A stretch of DNA of 64,000 nucleotides from Streptomyces sp. YS415 (GCF_023544665.1 NZ_JAMJFL010000006.1:1-64000); one strand, 5' to 3'; positions 1 through 8,939 are shown, numbered from the stretch's first letter. A program made the numbers and translations. Notes: generated by a model not told the origin, from the sequence alone.

Positions 1-72
1 GTGTTCGGAGGCGGGGCGATTGGAGGCCGGGTCGGGCCTGACGTCGCCGATGCTGAAGATGCCGAATTGCAT
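1..72 (-). CDS. LLM-class flavin-dependent oxidoreductase (N-terminus only, runs off the window)
   Basis: Only the first 24 codons are present. The peptide begins MQFGIFSIGDV and continues into RPDPASNRPASEH, which is the usual opening (first beta-strand and following loop) of bacterial luciferase-like, FMN/F420-dependent monooxygenases. A GGAAGG ribosome site lies about 7 bases before the ATG. The gene is divergent from the NTPase gene, with about 200 bases between them. The family oxidises small organic substrates with reduced flavin; the substrate cannot be told from this fragment. Confidence 0.7.
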   Translation of the reverse strand, partial: MQFGIFSIGDVRPDPASNRPASEH

Positions 73-272
73 GGTGCTGCCTTCCGTAGCGGGCCGAATT
101 ACTTGGCCGACCACATAACTGTAACTCCAAATCTAGTGGCTGGCCACACATCTGCTCATCGGAAGTCCCTTCAGCCTCCACCGGGAGCCGATCACTTGTG
201 CGAGCAGGCAAGGCTGACCGCGTATGCTGCACGGACTGCTTGAAGATCACCCACAACTACAGCGAGGTAGCC

Positions 273-2363
273 ATGAGCCTGGAGCGAGAGGGCTCATTCG
301 CCAGTCGGCTGACCGCCGCACGTGACCGGCTGTTCGTCGGCCGGGAAGCCGAACAGGAGCTGTTCCGGGCGGCGTTGAGCGAGCGGCCGGGTGCCGCTCC
401 GGTGCACTACCTGCACGGCCCCGGCGGTATCGGCAAGTCCGCGCTGCTTCGGCGCTTCGCCCAGGAGGCCCGGCGGGCGGGCCGGTTGGTGGTCGAGGTC
501 GACGGGCGTACAGTCCCTCCCACGCCGGAGGACTTCACCGCCGCCGCGAAGGACGCGGTGAGCGAGGCGGGAGCGGTGCTGCTGGTCGACACCTTCGAAC
601 GCTGTCAGGGTCTGGAGGGCTGGCTCTGGGAGCAGTTCCTGCCCGCGATGCCGGCCGGTGCCGTCGTCGTGGTCGCCGGACGGGTGCCGCCCGACGCGCG
701 ATGGGTGTCCGACCTGGGATGGGCGGACCTCCTCAACGTGGTGGCCCTGCGCAACCTCACGCCCGGGGACGCCCTGGCCTTCCTCGCGGCGCGCGGCGTA
801 CCCGCCCCCCGTCACGAGGTGCTCCTGCGGTTCACGGGCGGCAATCCGCTGGCCCTCGCGCTGGCCGCCTCCGTCGCCGTGAGCGCCGAACACCCCGCCG
901 TCCCCACGGTGGGGCACACCCCCGACTGGACGCCCAGCCAGGATGTCATCGCCACGCTGCTGCCCCAGCTCATCGGCGAACCCTCGCCCAGCGCCACCCA
1001 CCGCAAGGCGCTGGAGATCTGCGCGCACGCCTACGTCACCTCGGAAAGCCTGCTGCGGGCGCTGCTCGGCGAACAGGCGCCCGAACTCTTCGCCTGGCTG
1101 CGTGCCCAGCCGTACATCGAGAGCACCGCCCTGGGTCTCTTCCCCCACGACGTCGTGCGCGAGACGCTCGTCGCCGACCTGCGCTGGCGCGACCCGGAGG
1201 GCTTCGCTTCCCTGCACAAGCAGCTGCACCAGCACCTCTTCGAGCAGCTGCGTGCCGTGCCCAGCGCCCAACTCCTGCCCGCCACGGGCGCGTTGCTCTA
1301 CCTCTACCGGACCGACGGCCACATGGACGACTTCCACGACTGGAACCAGGCGGGCCTGGTCTACGACGGCCCGTGCGTGCCGTCCGACGAGTCCCGCCTG
1401 GTGGCACTCGTCGAGGAGACCGAAGGCCCCGAGTCCGCGGCGATCGCCCGCTACTGGCTCGATCAGCAGCCCGAGGCGTTCCGCGTCTACCGCTCCGCCC
1501 GCACCGACGAGATCGTCGCCTGCTCGGCCTGGCTCCGGCTGACCGATGACCTCGGCTGCGACGTCGACCCCGTCGTGGCCGCCGCCTGGGAGCATGCTCG
1601 CGCCCATGAGCCCCTGCGCGCCGACGAGTTCCTTGCCGTGGCCCGCTTCACCGTCTATCCCAAGGCCTACCAGCGGCCCTCACCGGCCACCACTCTCGCC
1701 CAGTGGCGGGCCATGGGGGAGATCTTCCGCGCCGACCGCCTGGCCTGGCATTACATCGTCATGCGTGACGACGGTTTCTGGAACAAGCACCTCATCCACT
1801 TCGACATGCCTCCGACGTCGACCGCCCCGGTCGTGGGGGGCCACCCCTACCGCCTGTTCGCCCACGACTGGCGGGCCCAGCCCGTCATTCCGTGGCTGGC
1901 AGCCAGGACCGATGCCATCCTGGCGGGCGCCGAGGGCCCGGCGGAGGCGGCCGTCGACCCGGCCGTACGACAGCTGCCCGAACTGGCCGTACTGTCCCGG
2001 CCCGAGTTCGACGCCGCCGTACGCGACGCGCTGCGTGCCCTGCGCCGTCCCGACGCGCTTGCCGCGAACCCCCTCAACCGCAGCCGCCTCGTCCTGCAGA
2101 ACGGCGGAGACCTCAAGGAGGTCCTCCAGCGTGTGGTGGAGGCGCTGCCCCGCGAGCGCGGGGGTGAGAAGAGGCACCGGGCGCTGGTCACGACGTACCT
2201 CAAGGGCGCTCCCACGCAGGAGGCGGCGGCCGAACGGCTCGACCTGCCCTTCAGCACCTACCGCCGTCACCTCACCTCCGGCGTCGAGCGCGTCGCCGAA
2301 CTGCTCTGGCAGCATGAACTGAGCGGCACACCGCTGCCCGTTGCGGACGCGCCGCACGCGTGA
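273..2363 (+). CDS. STAND-like ATP-binding protein with C-terminal helix-turn-helix
   Basis: A 696-residue protein. A P-loop (GPGGIGKS, residues 49-56) follows a GREAE motif typical of AAA_16/NACHT-like signalling NTPases. A Walker B-like hydrophobic stretch ending in LLVDTFE follows about 50 residues later. The middle is helical with no motif I recognise. The last about 60 residues (TQEAAAERLDLPFSTYRRHL) look like a helix-turn-helix, so this is probably a single-protein regulator that couples nucleotide binding to DNA binding. The start was set at the ATG after GCGAGGTAGCC; an upstream in-frame ATG at 198 would add 25 residues unlike the family. No partner gene is adjacent on this strand. 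The regulated target is unknown. Confidence 0.8.
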   Translation: MSLEREGSFASRLTAARDRLFVGREAEQELFRAALSERPGAAPVHYLHGPGGIGKSALLRRFAQEARRAGRLVVEVDGRTVPPTPEDFTAAAKDAVSEAGAVLLVDTFERCQGLEGWLWEQFLPAMPAGAVVVVAGRVPPDARWVSDLGWADLLNVVALRNLTPGDALAFLAARGVPAPRHEVLLRFTGGNPLALALAASVAVSAEHPAVPTVGHTPDWTPSQDVIATLLPQLIGEPSPSATHRKALEICAHAYVTSESLLRALLGEQAPELFAWLRAQPYIESTALGLFPHDVVRETLVADLRWRDPEGFASLHKQLHQHLFEQLRAVPSAQLLPATGALLYLYRTDGHMDDFHDWNQAGLVYDGPCVPSDESRLVALVEETEGPESAAIARYWLDQQPEAFRVYRSARTDEIVACSAWLRLTDDLGCDVDPVVAAAWEHARAHEPLRADEFLAVARFTVYPKAYQRPSPATTLAQWRAMGEIFRADRLAWHYIVMRDDGFWNKHLIHFDMPPTSTAPVVGGHPYRLFAHDWRAQPVIPWLAARTDAILAGAEGPAEAAVDPAVRQLPELAVLSRPEFDAAVRDALRALRRPDALAANPLNRSRLVLQNGGDLKEVLQRVVEALPRERGGEKRHRALVTTYLKGAPTQEAAAERLDLPFSTYRRHLTSGVERVAELLWQHELSGTPLPVADAPHA

Positions 2364-2375
2364 GGAGCGCCGGTC

Positions 2376-2781
2376 TCAGGTCACCGGACGACGTCCGTGA
2401 CCGCGCCACGAGCCTCCAAGGCCCGCCTCAGGGCGCGCAGCGCGCAGCGCGTAGTAGGACCGGGACTTGACGGTGCCCACAGGAATGCCCAGGTGTTCGG
2501 CGGCCTGCGCCGCGTTGAACCGGCCGTGGTAAAGGAGGCCGATCGCCTGGCGCTGCTGTTCGGTCAGCTCGGACACGGCGTCGAGCGCCAGTCGGCCCCG
2601 TAGCAGCCGGTCGGTCGGATCCGGCACCGACACCTCCAGGGTGGCGAGCACCGTGCTGGCGCGCAGGACCGCCTCCTGGAGGATGTCCTCGGCCAGATAC
2701 CAGTCGCCGCCCAACGGGCGGGAGGCGTACCGCAGCGTGGCTCCTCCGTGCAGTGCGTACACGCCGCCGTGGCGCCGACAT
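2376..2781 (-). pseudogene. Degenerate ECF RNA polymerase sigma factor
   Basis: The translated segment from about 2762 down to 2376 aligns well with the intact sigma factor at 10853-11440 of this window: shared LRYA, LGGDW, AEDILQEA, LTEQ and GTVKSRSYYALRA. Two lesions are visible. First, a good ATG at 2781 with a strong GGAGGAAAGG ribosome site reads into the wrong frame and needs a 1-base shift near 2763 to reach the homologous frame. Second, about 40 residues are missing after QEAVLRA, which corresponds to the PWMFTVVKN...DHRRAR part of sigma region 2 that binds the -10 element. Region 4 is retained. Such a protein should not direct initiation. An alternative is a short region-4-only protein from a GTG near 2762. 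Confidence 0.65.
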
Positions 2782-2863
2782 GAACCTTTCCTCCGCCGAC
2801 GGCGTAGAACCCACGGGCCGACGCATCCGCGAGTACGGCCGTGATCTGTGAAGGGACATGTAC

Positions 2864-3781
2864 GTGCGACCCACCACGACGAAGACCTGGACCCGTCGCT
2901 CACTGCTCGTCGCCGGCGCCGCTGCGGCCCTCGCCGGTGGCTCCGCCGTGCCCGTGGCTGCCCGCGCCGGCGAGCGGCGGGACGACGCCGTGCGCTCGCT
3001 GCGGGCCCTGGAGCGCCGGCACGGAGCCCGGCTCGGGGTGTTCGCCTGGAACACGGTGTCCGGCGAGACGGTGCGCCATCGCGCCGACGAGCGGTTCCCC
3101 ATCTGCTCGGTGGCCAAGACGCCCGTCGTCGCCGCGGTGCTGCGGGACCTCGACCAGGACGGAACGTTCCTCGCGAAGGTCATCCGGTACGGATCGGACG
3201 ACGTGACACGGTCCGGGTACGCCCCGGTCACCGGACTGGCCGAGAACCTGGCTCAGGGGATGACGGTGGCAGACCTGTGCGCCGCGACCATCACCCACAG
3301 CGACAACACCGCCATGAACCTGCTGGTGCGCGAGCTGGGCGGCCCGACCGCCGTGACGTGTTTCTGCCGCTCGCTCGGTGATGACGTGACCCGCCTGGAC
3401 CGCTGGGAGCCGGAGCTGAACTCGGCCGAGCCCGGCCGCGTCACGGACACCACCTCCCCGCTCGCCATCGGCAAGACGTACGCGCGGCTCGTCCTCACCC
3501 GGGCGCTCGCCCCCGCGGACCGGGAACGCCTGACGGGGTGGCTGCTGGCCAACACCACGGGGGACAACCGGATCAGGGCGGGCCTGCCCGAGGGCTGGAC
3601 GGTCGCGGAGAAGACGGGCACCGGGGAGTACGGCACCACCAACGACGTGGGAGTGGCCTGGACGCCCAAGGGTGAGCCGGTCGTGCTGGCGGTCCTGTCC
3701 ACCCGGCCGGACCCCGAGGCGTCGGCGGACGAACTCCTGCTCGCGCGAGCGACGGCCGTAGCCGCCGCGGCTCTGGGCTGA
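2864..3781 (+). CDS. bla: Class A beta-lactamase (Tat-exported)
   Basis: A serine hydrolase that opens beta-lactam rings outside the membrane. All class A landmarks are present: active-site SVAK (residues 82-85), SDN (146-148), the ExxLN general-base motif (E182, N186) and KTG (250-252). The N-terminus has a twin-arginine signal (TRRSLL) followed by an alanine-rich hydrophobic stretch. I chose the GTG at 2864, 7 bases after AAGGGA; the in-frame ATG at 2858 would sit only 1 base from that site. About 305 residues, normal for the family. The SxxK has Val-Ala where Thr-Phe is commoner in Streptomyces enzymes. It is single-copy here and has no neighbouring BlaA/BlaB-type regulator. Confidence 0.92.
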   Translation: MRPTTTKTWTRRSLLVAGAAAALAGGSAVPVAARAGERRDDAVRSLRALERRHGARLGVFAWNTVSGETVRHRADERFPICSVAKTPVVAAVLRDLDQDGTFLAKVIRYGSDDVTRSGYAPVTGLAENLAQGMTVADLCAATITHSDNTAMNLLVRELGGPTAVTCFCRSLGDDVTRLDRWEPELNSAEPGRVTDTTSPLAIGKTYARLVLTRALAPADRERLTGWLLANTTGDNRIRAGLPEGWTVAEKTGTGEYGTTNDVGVAWTPKGEPVVLAVLSTRPDPEASADELLLARATAVAAAALG

Positions 3782-3807
3782 GCGAGCGGCCCACCAACCC
3801 GCTTCTG

Positions 3808-3841
3808 GAATCTCAGTCCAAGTGTTAGATTCTAGGTCTAG
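3808..3841. promoter_or_regulatory. Inverted-repeat, operator-like sequence before the ridA operon
   Basis: In the 99 bases before the RidA gene, GAATCT (3808-3813) is inverted as AGATTC (3827-3832), and TAGA-N7-TCTA lies at 3826-3840. The segment is AT-rich relative to its surroundings and contains a CTAG core. It could be the binding site of the YheO/DauR-like regulator encoded in the same operon. This is inference from position and symmetry only. Confidence 0.35.
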
Positions 3842-3880
3842 TCGCTGGGCGTCGAAGGCGCCCGTCACCGGAGGCGTGGA

Positions 3881-4276
3881 ATGCTGCACACAGAGCTGAG
3901 CGAAACCGACGATCACCCCTACCCCGTCGCCCGACGCAGCGGCGACCTGGTCGCGGTCTCCGGGCGGCTGGGGGTGAACGAGGCGGGAGAGCTCGTGCCG
4001 GGCGGCTTCGAGGCCGAATGCGTCCAGGCGTTCAGCAATCTGGACGCGGCACTGCGCTCGGTCGGCGCGACGCGCGAGGACGTGATCCAGGTCGTGGCGT
4101 ACCTGACCGATGTCACCGACCGGGACCGGCTGAACATCGCCTACGGGCAGTTCTTCGCCCAGCCCCGGCCCGCCCGCTCCTGCGTCGGCGTGGCGGCGCT
4201 CCCGTACGGAGCCTGCGTGGAGATCGAGGCACTCGCCCACCTGCGGACGCACGCCGAGGCCACCGATGTCGCCTGA
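3881..4276 (+). CDS. RidA family reactive-intermediate deaminase
   Basis: A 131-residue RidA/YjgF/UK114-type protein. RidA proteins hydrolyse 2-aminoacrylate and other enamine/imine intermediates that PLP-dependent dehydratases release, so they protect other PLP enzymes. The conserved substrate-carboxylate arginine is seen in PARSCVGVAALP, and the LDAAL and IEALA segments match the fold. Start at ATG 3881 after GGAGG. It is the first gene of a tight operon, overlapping the next gene by 11 bases. Its pairing with a dehydratase two genes on fits the known biochemistry. Confidence 0.88.
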   Translation: MLHTELSETDDHPYPVARRSGDLVAVSGRLGVNEAGELVPGGFEAECVQAFSNLDAALRSVGATREDVIQVVAYLTDVTDRDRLNIAYGQFFAQPRPARSCVGVAALPYGACVEIEALAHLRTHAEATDVA

Positions 4277-4982
4277 GGAACGGGCACGGGAGCAGGACGC
4301 GATCCTCGCGGCCTTGGCCCCGGTCGCCGACGGCCTCGCCGCGACACTGGGGTCCTTCTGCGAGGTGGTCGTGCACGACTTCCGCCGTCCGGAACGATCC
4401 GTCGTGGCCATCGCCGGATCGGTCACCGGACGCCAGGTCGGCGGGGCGATGAGTGAGATCGGCATGGGCCTCGTCGCCCGCGGCAACGACGCCGACGACG
4501 AGCTGAACTACCTCACCCGCACCCAGAGCGGAAAGCTCCTCAAGTCGTCCACCATGGTGCTGCGGGACTCGGCCGGCACGGTGTTCGGTGCACTGTGCGT
4601 CAATCTCGACGTCACCACCCTGCACCAGGCGGGTGCCCTGATCGCGGGCCTGGCTGGCGTGGCCGACGCCGCACCGGTGCCCACGACCACCTTCGGCAAC
4701 GACATCGACTCGGTGGTGGACTCCCTCGTCGACACCCACCACCTGCACCAGGGCAAGACCTGGAGCGCCCTCGACCGCGACGAACGCCTGCGCCTGTTCG
4801 CCGCGCTGGACGCCGACGGCGTCTTCGCGGTCCGCGGCGCGGCCCAGCGGGTCGCCGAACGGCTCGGCATCTCCCGGGCGTCCGCCTACAACTACCTCGC
4901 CCAGGCCAGGGCCACCGCTCCCGCGCCGCCCCAGGACGGCACCGGGCGACAGCGCAACGATCGAAACGGAGAACCAGCATGA
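4266..4982 (+). CDS. YheO/DauR-like PAS-HTH transcriptional regulator
   Basis: A 238-residue protein with an N-terminal YheO-type PAS-like domain (about 10-120, with FCEVVVHDF and GALCVNLD) and a C-terminal helix-turn-helix (about 175-215, AAQRVAERLGISRASAYNYL). The family includes DauR, the D-arginine utilisation repressor of Pseudomonas. The start ATG lies inside the end of ridA and the stop overlaps the dehydratase start as ATGA, so all three are probably cotranslated. It probably senses the amino acid degraded by the operon and controls the operon itself. Confidence 0.85.
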   Translation: MSPEERAREQDAILAALAPVADGLAATLGSFCEVVVHDFRRPERSVVAIAGSVTGRQVGGAMSEIGMGLVARGNDADDELNYLTRTQSGKLLKSSTMVLRDSAGTVFGALCVNLDVTTLHQAGALIAGLAGVADAAPVPTTTFGNDIDSVVDSLVDTHHLHQGKTWSALDRDERLRLFAALDADGVFAVRGAAQRVAERLGISRASAYNYLAQARATAPAPPQDGTGRQRNDRNGEPA

Positions 4983-5932
4983 CGGTCACCCTGAACGACG
5001 TACAGGACGCCGCCGCGCGCATCGAGGGAGTGGCGCACCGCACCCCCGTGCTGCGCTCCCGCACCCTGGACGCCCTCGTGGGTGCCGAGGTGCACGTCAA
5101 GTGCGAGAACCTGCAGCGCATAGGCGCCTTCAAGTTCCGCGGCGCCTACAACGCGGCCTCCCGGCTGTCCCCCGAGCAGGTGGCACGGGGCATCGCGGCG
5201 TACTCCTCGGGCAACCACGCCCAGGCTGTGGCACTGGCCGCCCGCGAACTCGGCACCACGGCGGTCATCCTCATGCCCGAGGACACCCCGCGCTCCAAGG
5301 TCGAGGCCACGCTCGGCTACGGCGCCGAAGTGGTCACCTACGACCGCTACACCGGCGACCGTGTCGCCATCGGCGAGGCGCTCGCCGCCGACCGCGGGCT
5401 GACCCTCATCCCGCCGTACGAGCACCCCCACGTCATCGCGGGCCAGGGCACCGCCGCCCTCGAACTGATCGAAGAGGTCGGGGACCTCGACGCCCTGGTG
5501 GTCCCGGTCGGCGGCGGCGGACTGATCGCCGGCAGCGCCACCGCCGCCAAGGGCCTGCTGCCCGGCATCAGCGTGATCGGCGTCGAGCCGGAGCAGGGCG
5601 ACGACACCAAGCGCTCGCTGGAGGCCGGGCGGCGCGTCTCCGTCCCGGTGCCGCGCACCATCGCCGACGGACAGGCCGCGGACATCCCCGGCGAACTCAC
5701 CTTCTCCCTCAACCAGAAGCTCGTGGATGACATCGTCCTGGTCAGCGACGACGAGATCCGTGACGCCATGCGCTTCGCCTTCGAGCGCATGAAGACGGTC
5801 ATGGAACCCAGCGGCGCCACGCCACTGGCCGCGCTGCTGGCGGGCCGGATCGAGCCGCTGCCCCGCCGCGTCGGAGTCATCGTCTCCGGCGGCAACATCG
5901 ACGCCCGCCGGTTCGCCGAGCTGATCGGCTGA
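4979..5932 (+). CDS. PLP-dependent threonine/serine (or 3-hydroxyaspartate) dehydratase
   Basis: A 317-residue fold-type II PLP enzyme. The Schiff-base lysine is K52 in FKFRGA, the substrate-binding SSGN is in YSSGNHAQ, and the phosphate-binding glycine loop is VGGGGLIAG. It lacks the C-terminal ACT domain of biosynthetic IlvA, so it is a catabolic-type or serine-racemase-like enzyme. Products of this class are 2-oxoacid and ammonia via an enamine, the substrate of RidA, which is encoded two genes upstream. Start at the ATGA overlap with the regulator, with GGAG 8 bases before. Candidate substrates are L-Thr, L-Ser or 3-hydroxyaspartate; sequence alone does not decide. Confidence 0.88.
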   Translation: MTVTLNDVQDAAARIEGVAHRTPVLRSRTLDALVGAEVHVKCENLQRIGAFKFRGAYNAASRLSPEQVARGIAAYSSGNHAQAVALAARELGTTAVILMPEDTPRSKVEATLGYGAEVVTYDRYTGDRVAIGEALAADRGLTLIPPYEHPHVIAGQGTAALELIEEVGDLDALVVPVGGGGLIAGSATAAKGLLPGISVIGVEPEQGDDTKRSLEAGRRVSVPVPRTIADGQAADIPGELTFSLNQKLVDDIVLVSDDEIRDAMRFAFERMKTVMEPSGATPLAALLAGRIEPLPRRVGVIVSGGNIDARRFAELIG

Positions 5933-5950
5933 CGCCCAAGGGCTGCGCGG

Positions 5951-7345
5951 CTACCGGGAGTCGGCGTTGACCCGCCGCCGGGATCGGCCGCGTTGGCGGC
6001 GAGCCGGGGTGCCCGTGGCCATCCGGCTCTGCGCGTCGGCCCGGTGCCACCGGTAGCTGTGCAGGGACACCACCGCCGCGAGCGGGGCGCCGGCCGCCGC
6101 CCGCAGCGGGACCACCGTCCCGTGCCGTACGGCGTCGGCGCCCGCCGTTCCTGTCGCCTCCTCACCGCTTTCCGGAGAGGAGGCGGCGGCCGTGAGAAGG
6201 GCGTGCGCGAGAGCCGTCGGCGACCGCCGGCCCAGTACGTTCAGGAAGTGCGTGCCGTCACCGCCCATACCGGCCCTGGCGGCGACGGTGTCGAGAAGCC
6301 CGCGAAGGTCATCGGTGAGGTGTGTGCCGACGCCGGGGCTGGGGATCGCGGCGCGCACCGGCCGTCGCGCGTGTTCGTGAGGGTCGCTGTGGCCGGCGGG
6401 GTCATGTCCGCTGTCGCGGGCCGGTACGGCGGCAGGCCCGGGCGCCGTCCGCAGCCGTACGGGGGCCGACGCCGAGGCCATGGGAGCCGGTCCGGGCGCG
6501 CCGAAGACCTCGTGCCGCAGGATGCTCTCGTGAGCCCGGCGCAGTTCCGGCCCGGGGTCCATGCCAACCTCGTCGGCCAGCGTTCGGCGTACCGTCTCGA
6601 AGCGGCGCAGCGCTTCGGCGGCTCGCCCCGAGGCGTACAGCGCGTGCAGCAGCACCGCCCACGAGGACTCGCGCAGCGGGTCCCGGCCCACGACGTCCTC
6701 CGCCGCGGCAACGGCCCGCGCGTAATCCCCTTCCGCGTACAGCACGCGCGCCCGCAACTCCTCGGCGTGAGAGCGCAGTTCCCACATCCGGTACGACTCG
6801 CCCTGGGCGAAGCGGCGGCCCTGGGCGTCGTAGAACGGTTCCCCGCGCCACAGTGCCAGCGCGGCTTCCACCTCGCGCAGCGCTTGCCGGGTGCGGCCGG
6901 CGGTGAAGTATCCGCGGGCCCGGTCAGTGGTCGCCGCGAAGAGCGTGCTGTCCCGGCGCTCTGCCGGGAGCCGCAGGACGTACCCCGTCGCTTCGCGGGT
7001 GAGTACCGTGGCGCCCGGGCCGGGGCGGGACGAGTTGAGCGTCGAGCGCAGCCTGCTGATGTGGGCCTGGACCGAGGAGGCCGCGGCGGCCGGCGGCGCG
7101 CCCTCCCACAGGTCGTCGCACAGGCGCTCCACGCTCACCGGACAGGCGTCCGCGACCAGCAGCCGCAGCAGCAGCGCGCGGCGCTGCGGCGGTCCCAGGT
7201 CGATGACATCCGCTCTGCCTTCCCAGCGCAGCCGGAGCGGGCCGAGCACGTCCACGCGCAGAGCGGCACCGGTCCCGTGCGGGGCGGCCTGCCTCTCGTG
7301 TGCGTTCGGCCGGTATGTTCCGAGCATTTGCACGGTCTCGCTCAC
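5951..7345 (-). CDS. SARP (AfsR/DnrI/RedD) family transcriptional activator
   Basis: A winged-helix trans_reg_C domain (about residues 28-110; VDVLGPLRLRWEG, DLGPPQRRALLLRLL) is followed by a bacterial transcriptional activation domain (about 120-265; AEELRARVLYAEGDYARAV, WAVLLHALYASGRAAEALRRFE). The C-terminal about 190 residues are low-complexity and unrecognised, with no NB-ARC ATPase, so it is a small-to-medium SARP of 464 residues. SARPs activate antibiotic clusters by binding heptameric direct repeats. Start chosen at GTG 7345, just after AAGGGGAAG; in-frame upstream starts would add up to 18 residues. Its target is not obvious: the nearest genes are tailoring-type enzymes, and the megasynthase is 8.6 kb away. 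Confidence 0.88.
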   Translation of the reverse strand: MSETVQMLGTYRPNAHERQAAPHGTGAALRVDVLGPLRLRWEGRADVIDLGPPQRRALLLRLLVADACPVSVERLCDDLWEGAPPAAAASSVQAHISRLRSTLNSSRPGPGATVLTREATGYVLRLPAERRDSTLFAATTDRARGYFTAGRTRQALREVEAALALWRGEPFYDAQGRRFAQGESYRMWELRSHAEELRARVLYAEGDYARAVAAAEDVVGRDPLRESSWAVLLHALYASGRAAEALRRFETVRRTLADEVGMDPGPELRRAHESILRHEVFGAPGPAPMASASAPVRLRTAPGPAAVPARDSGHDPAGHSDPHEHARRPVRAAIPSPGVGTHLTDDLRGLLDTVAARAGMGGDGTHFLNVLGRRSPTALAHALLTAAASSPESGEEATGTAGADAVRHGTVVPLRAAAGAPLAAVVSLHSYRWHRADAQSRMATGTPARRQRGRSRRRVNADSR

Positions 7346-7496
7346 TTGCTTCCCCTTGCCGGCGGTCACCCTGACGAACGGCATCGTCGTCCGGCGCACT
7401 GCTCACACGGCAGACCGATTTCCTGCTCACTTCGCGCTACGCGCACGTCAGGCACTGCGGCTGCCGGCCGGCATGTCGCTCCAGGGCGGCCGTGAG

Positions 7497-8231
7497 TCAG
7501 CGGTGCAAGGAGCGGTTGAGTTCCACGGTCGCCTCCAGGGTGGGCGCGGAGGTGAGCGCGGCGAAGCGCTGCATCTGGCGGTCGCGGTCGCGGGGGGCCG
7601 CACTGCGGTCGGCGGCGGCAAGGGCCTTTTCGAGGTCCCGGAGGCTCAGTTCGGTGCAGTAGGCGGGCGTCATCGGCTGCTGGCGCCAGGAGTCGGCCAG
7701 TACACCGGCGTCGAAGGGCTCGAAGCCGCTCTCGTCCACCAGGCGCATGGCGACGCGGCGTTCCTCGTCGGAGTCGGCGGCGACCGGGAGCGCGATGCGG
7801 CCCGGGGTCCCCGCCGGTACGCCCCGGGTCTGCAACGTGCCTGCGAGGGCCGCGTTCCACGCCTTCGCCACGGGGCGCCCCAGCTGCTCGGCCACCCACA
7901 GGCTCTCCACCTGGCCGTCCTCCACCGCTTGGACGCGGCCGCTCAAGTGGGGGAAGTAGTTGGAGGTGTCGATGACCACCGCCTCGGCCGGCACCGACGC
8001 GAACAGCACGGCCACGTCCGGAATGCGCGTGAAGGGAACGGACAGGATGATGACGTCCTTGCCCTGAACGGCGTTCTCGGCCGTCACCGCCTGCGCCCCG
8101 AACTCCAGCACGGCGGCTTCCACGGTTTCCGGGCCGCGGGAGTTGGCCACCTCGACGTCGTGCCCGCCCGCACTGAACGTGCGCGCCAACGATGTCCCGA
8201 CCGGGCCTGTTCCGATGATGCCGAGTTTCAT
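7497..8231 (-). CDS. NAD(P)-binding reductase of the F420-dependent NADP reductase type
   Basis: A 244-residue Rossmann protein opening MKLGIIGTGPVGTSL, with the dinucleotide motif GTGPVG (7-12). It resembles NADPH-dependent F420 reductase and related coenzyme F420/NADP oxidoreductases (VANSRGPETV, KDVIILSVPF, VVIDTSNYFP). The C-terminal part differs from the archaeal enzymes, so the substrate is open. The first in-frame Met at 8261 gives a poor leader, so M at 8231 is preferred. It lies 111 bases downstream of, and on the same strand as, a TetR regulator gene, which may control it. Confidence 0.8.
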   Translation of the reverse strand: MKLGIIGTGPVGTSLARTFSAGGHDVEVANSRGPETVEAAVLEFGAQAVTAENAVQGKDVIILSVPFTRIPDVAVLFASVPAEAVVIDTSNYFPHLSGRVQAVEDGQVESLWVAEQLGRPVAKAWNAALAGTLQTRGVPAGTPGRIALPVAADSDEERRVAMRLVDESGFEPFDAGVLADSWRQQPMTPAYCTELSLRDLEKALAAADRSAAPRDRDRQMQRFAALTSAPTLEATVELNRSLHR

Positions 8232-8342
8232 GATGTGTCCGATCAAAAGGGTGCGAGTCAAAAGGGTGCGAGGCGCCGCCCGAAGAGGCGACGCGGGGGA
8301 GGGGTGCAGCGGCGAGGCGCGGGTGCCCGGGGTCTTGGGGGG

Positions 8343-8939
8343 CTACCCGGCGTCGCCGGGGCGGCGGTATCCGCTTTCGATGAGGTCGCGCAGGCGGCCG
8401 AGTGCTTCCTCGTCGGTGGCGCCGGTGCCCATCAGCCAGGCGACGGAGCAGGCGGCGAGGAACAGATCGAAGCCGGTCACCGAGGAGCGGGCACGCCCCG
8501 CCCGCTGAGCGGCTTCGACGTACTCGTCCGTGGTGGCGATGAGGGTGTCGCAGGGCAGGGTCAGGGGGTTGCCGGGTTCCTGCGCCTTGGCCGCGGCCAT
8601 GAGCGGTTCCGGCAGCCCGCTGAAGGCGCTGAAGTACTCCTCCATGGCCCGCAGCCACCGGCGCAGCCGCTCGGCCGCATCCTCGACCCGGGCGATCTCG
8701 GCCCGGCGGGCCATCAGCTCGTCCGAGCGTGTCTGGAGCACCGCCGCGAGCAGCGCCTCCCGGGTCGGGAAGTGCCGGTACAGGGTCGCGGGACCGACCC
8801 CGGCCTCCTTGGCGACTGCCTCCAGTGACGTGCCCACCCCGTACCTGAGGAAGTGGCGCTGCGCCGCCTCCAGGAGAGCGGCCCGGTTGCGCAGGACGTC
8901 CGCGCGGGGCTTGCGTCCCTGTCGGCCGTCGCCACCCAT
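8343..8939 (-). CDS. TetR family transcriptional regulator
   Basis: A 198-residue regulator. The N-terminal helix-turn-helix is typical (ALLEAAQRHFLRYG, SLEAVAKEAGVGPATLYRHFPTREALLAAV); the ligand-binding C-terminal domain is unassigned. ATG at 8939 is preceded by GGAG; a Met seven codons earlier has no ribosome site. A pair of 13-base inverted operator-like elements lies 34-77 bases upstream. Likely targets are itself and the downstream reductase gene. Confidence 0.88.
   Translation of the reverse strand: MGGDGRQGRKPRADVLRNRAALLEAAQRHFLRYGVGTSLEAVAKEAGVGPATLYRHFPTREALLAAVLQTRSDELMARRAEIARVEDAAERLRRWLRAMEEYFSAFSGLPEPLMAAAKAQEPGNPLTLPCDTLIATTDEYVEAAQRAGRARSSVTGFDLFLAACSVAWLMGTGATDEEALGRLRDLIESGYRRPGDAG

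Noticed and set aside
4595..4978. Extended N-terminus for the dehydratase from an upstream in-frame start
   Set aside because: The extra 128 residues are Arg/Pro-rich and overlap the regulator gene in another frame; the family N-terminus and GGAG support the ATG at 4979.
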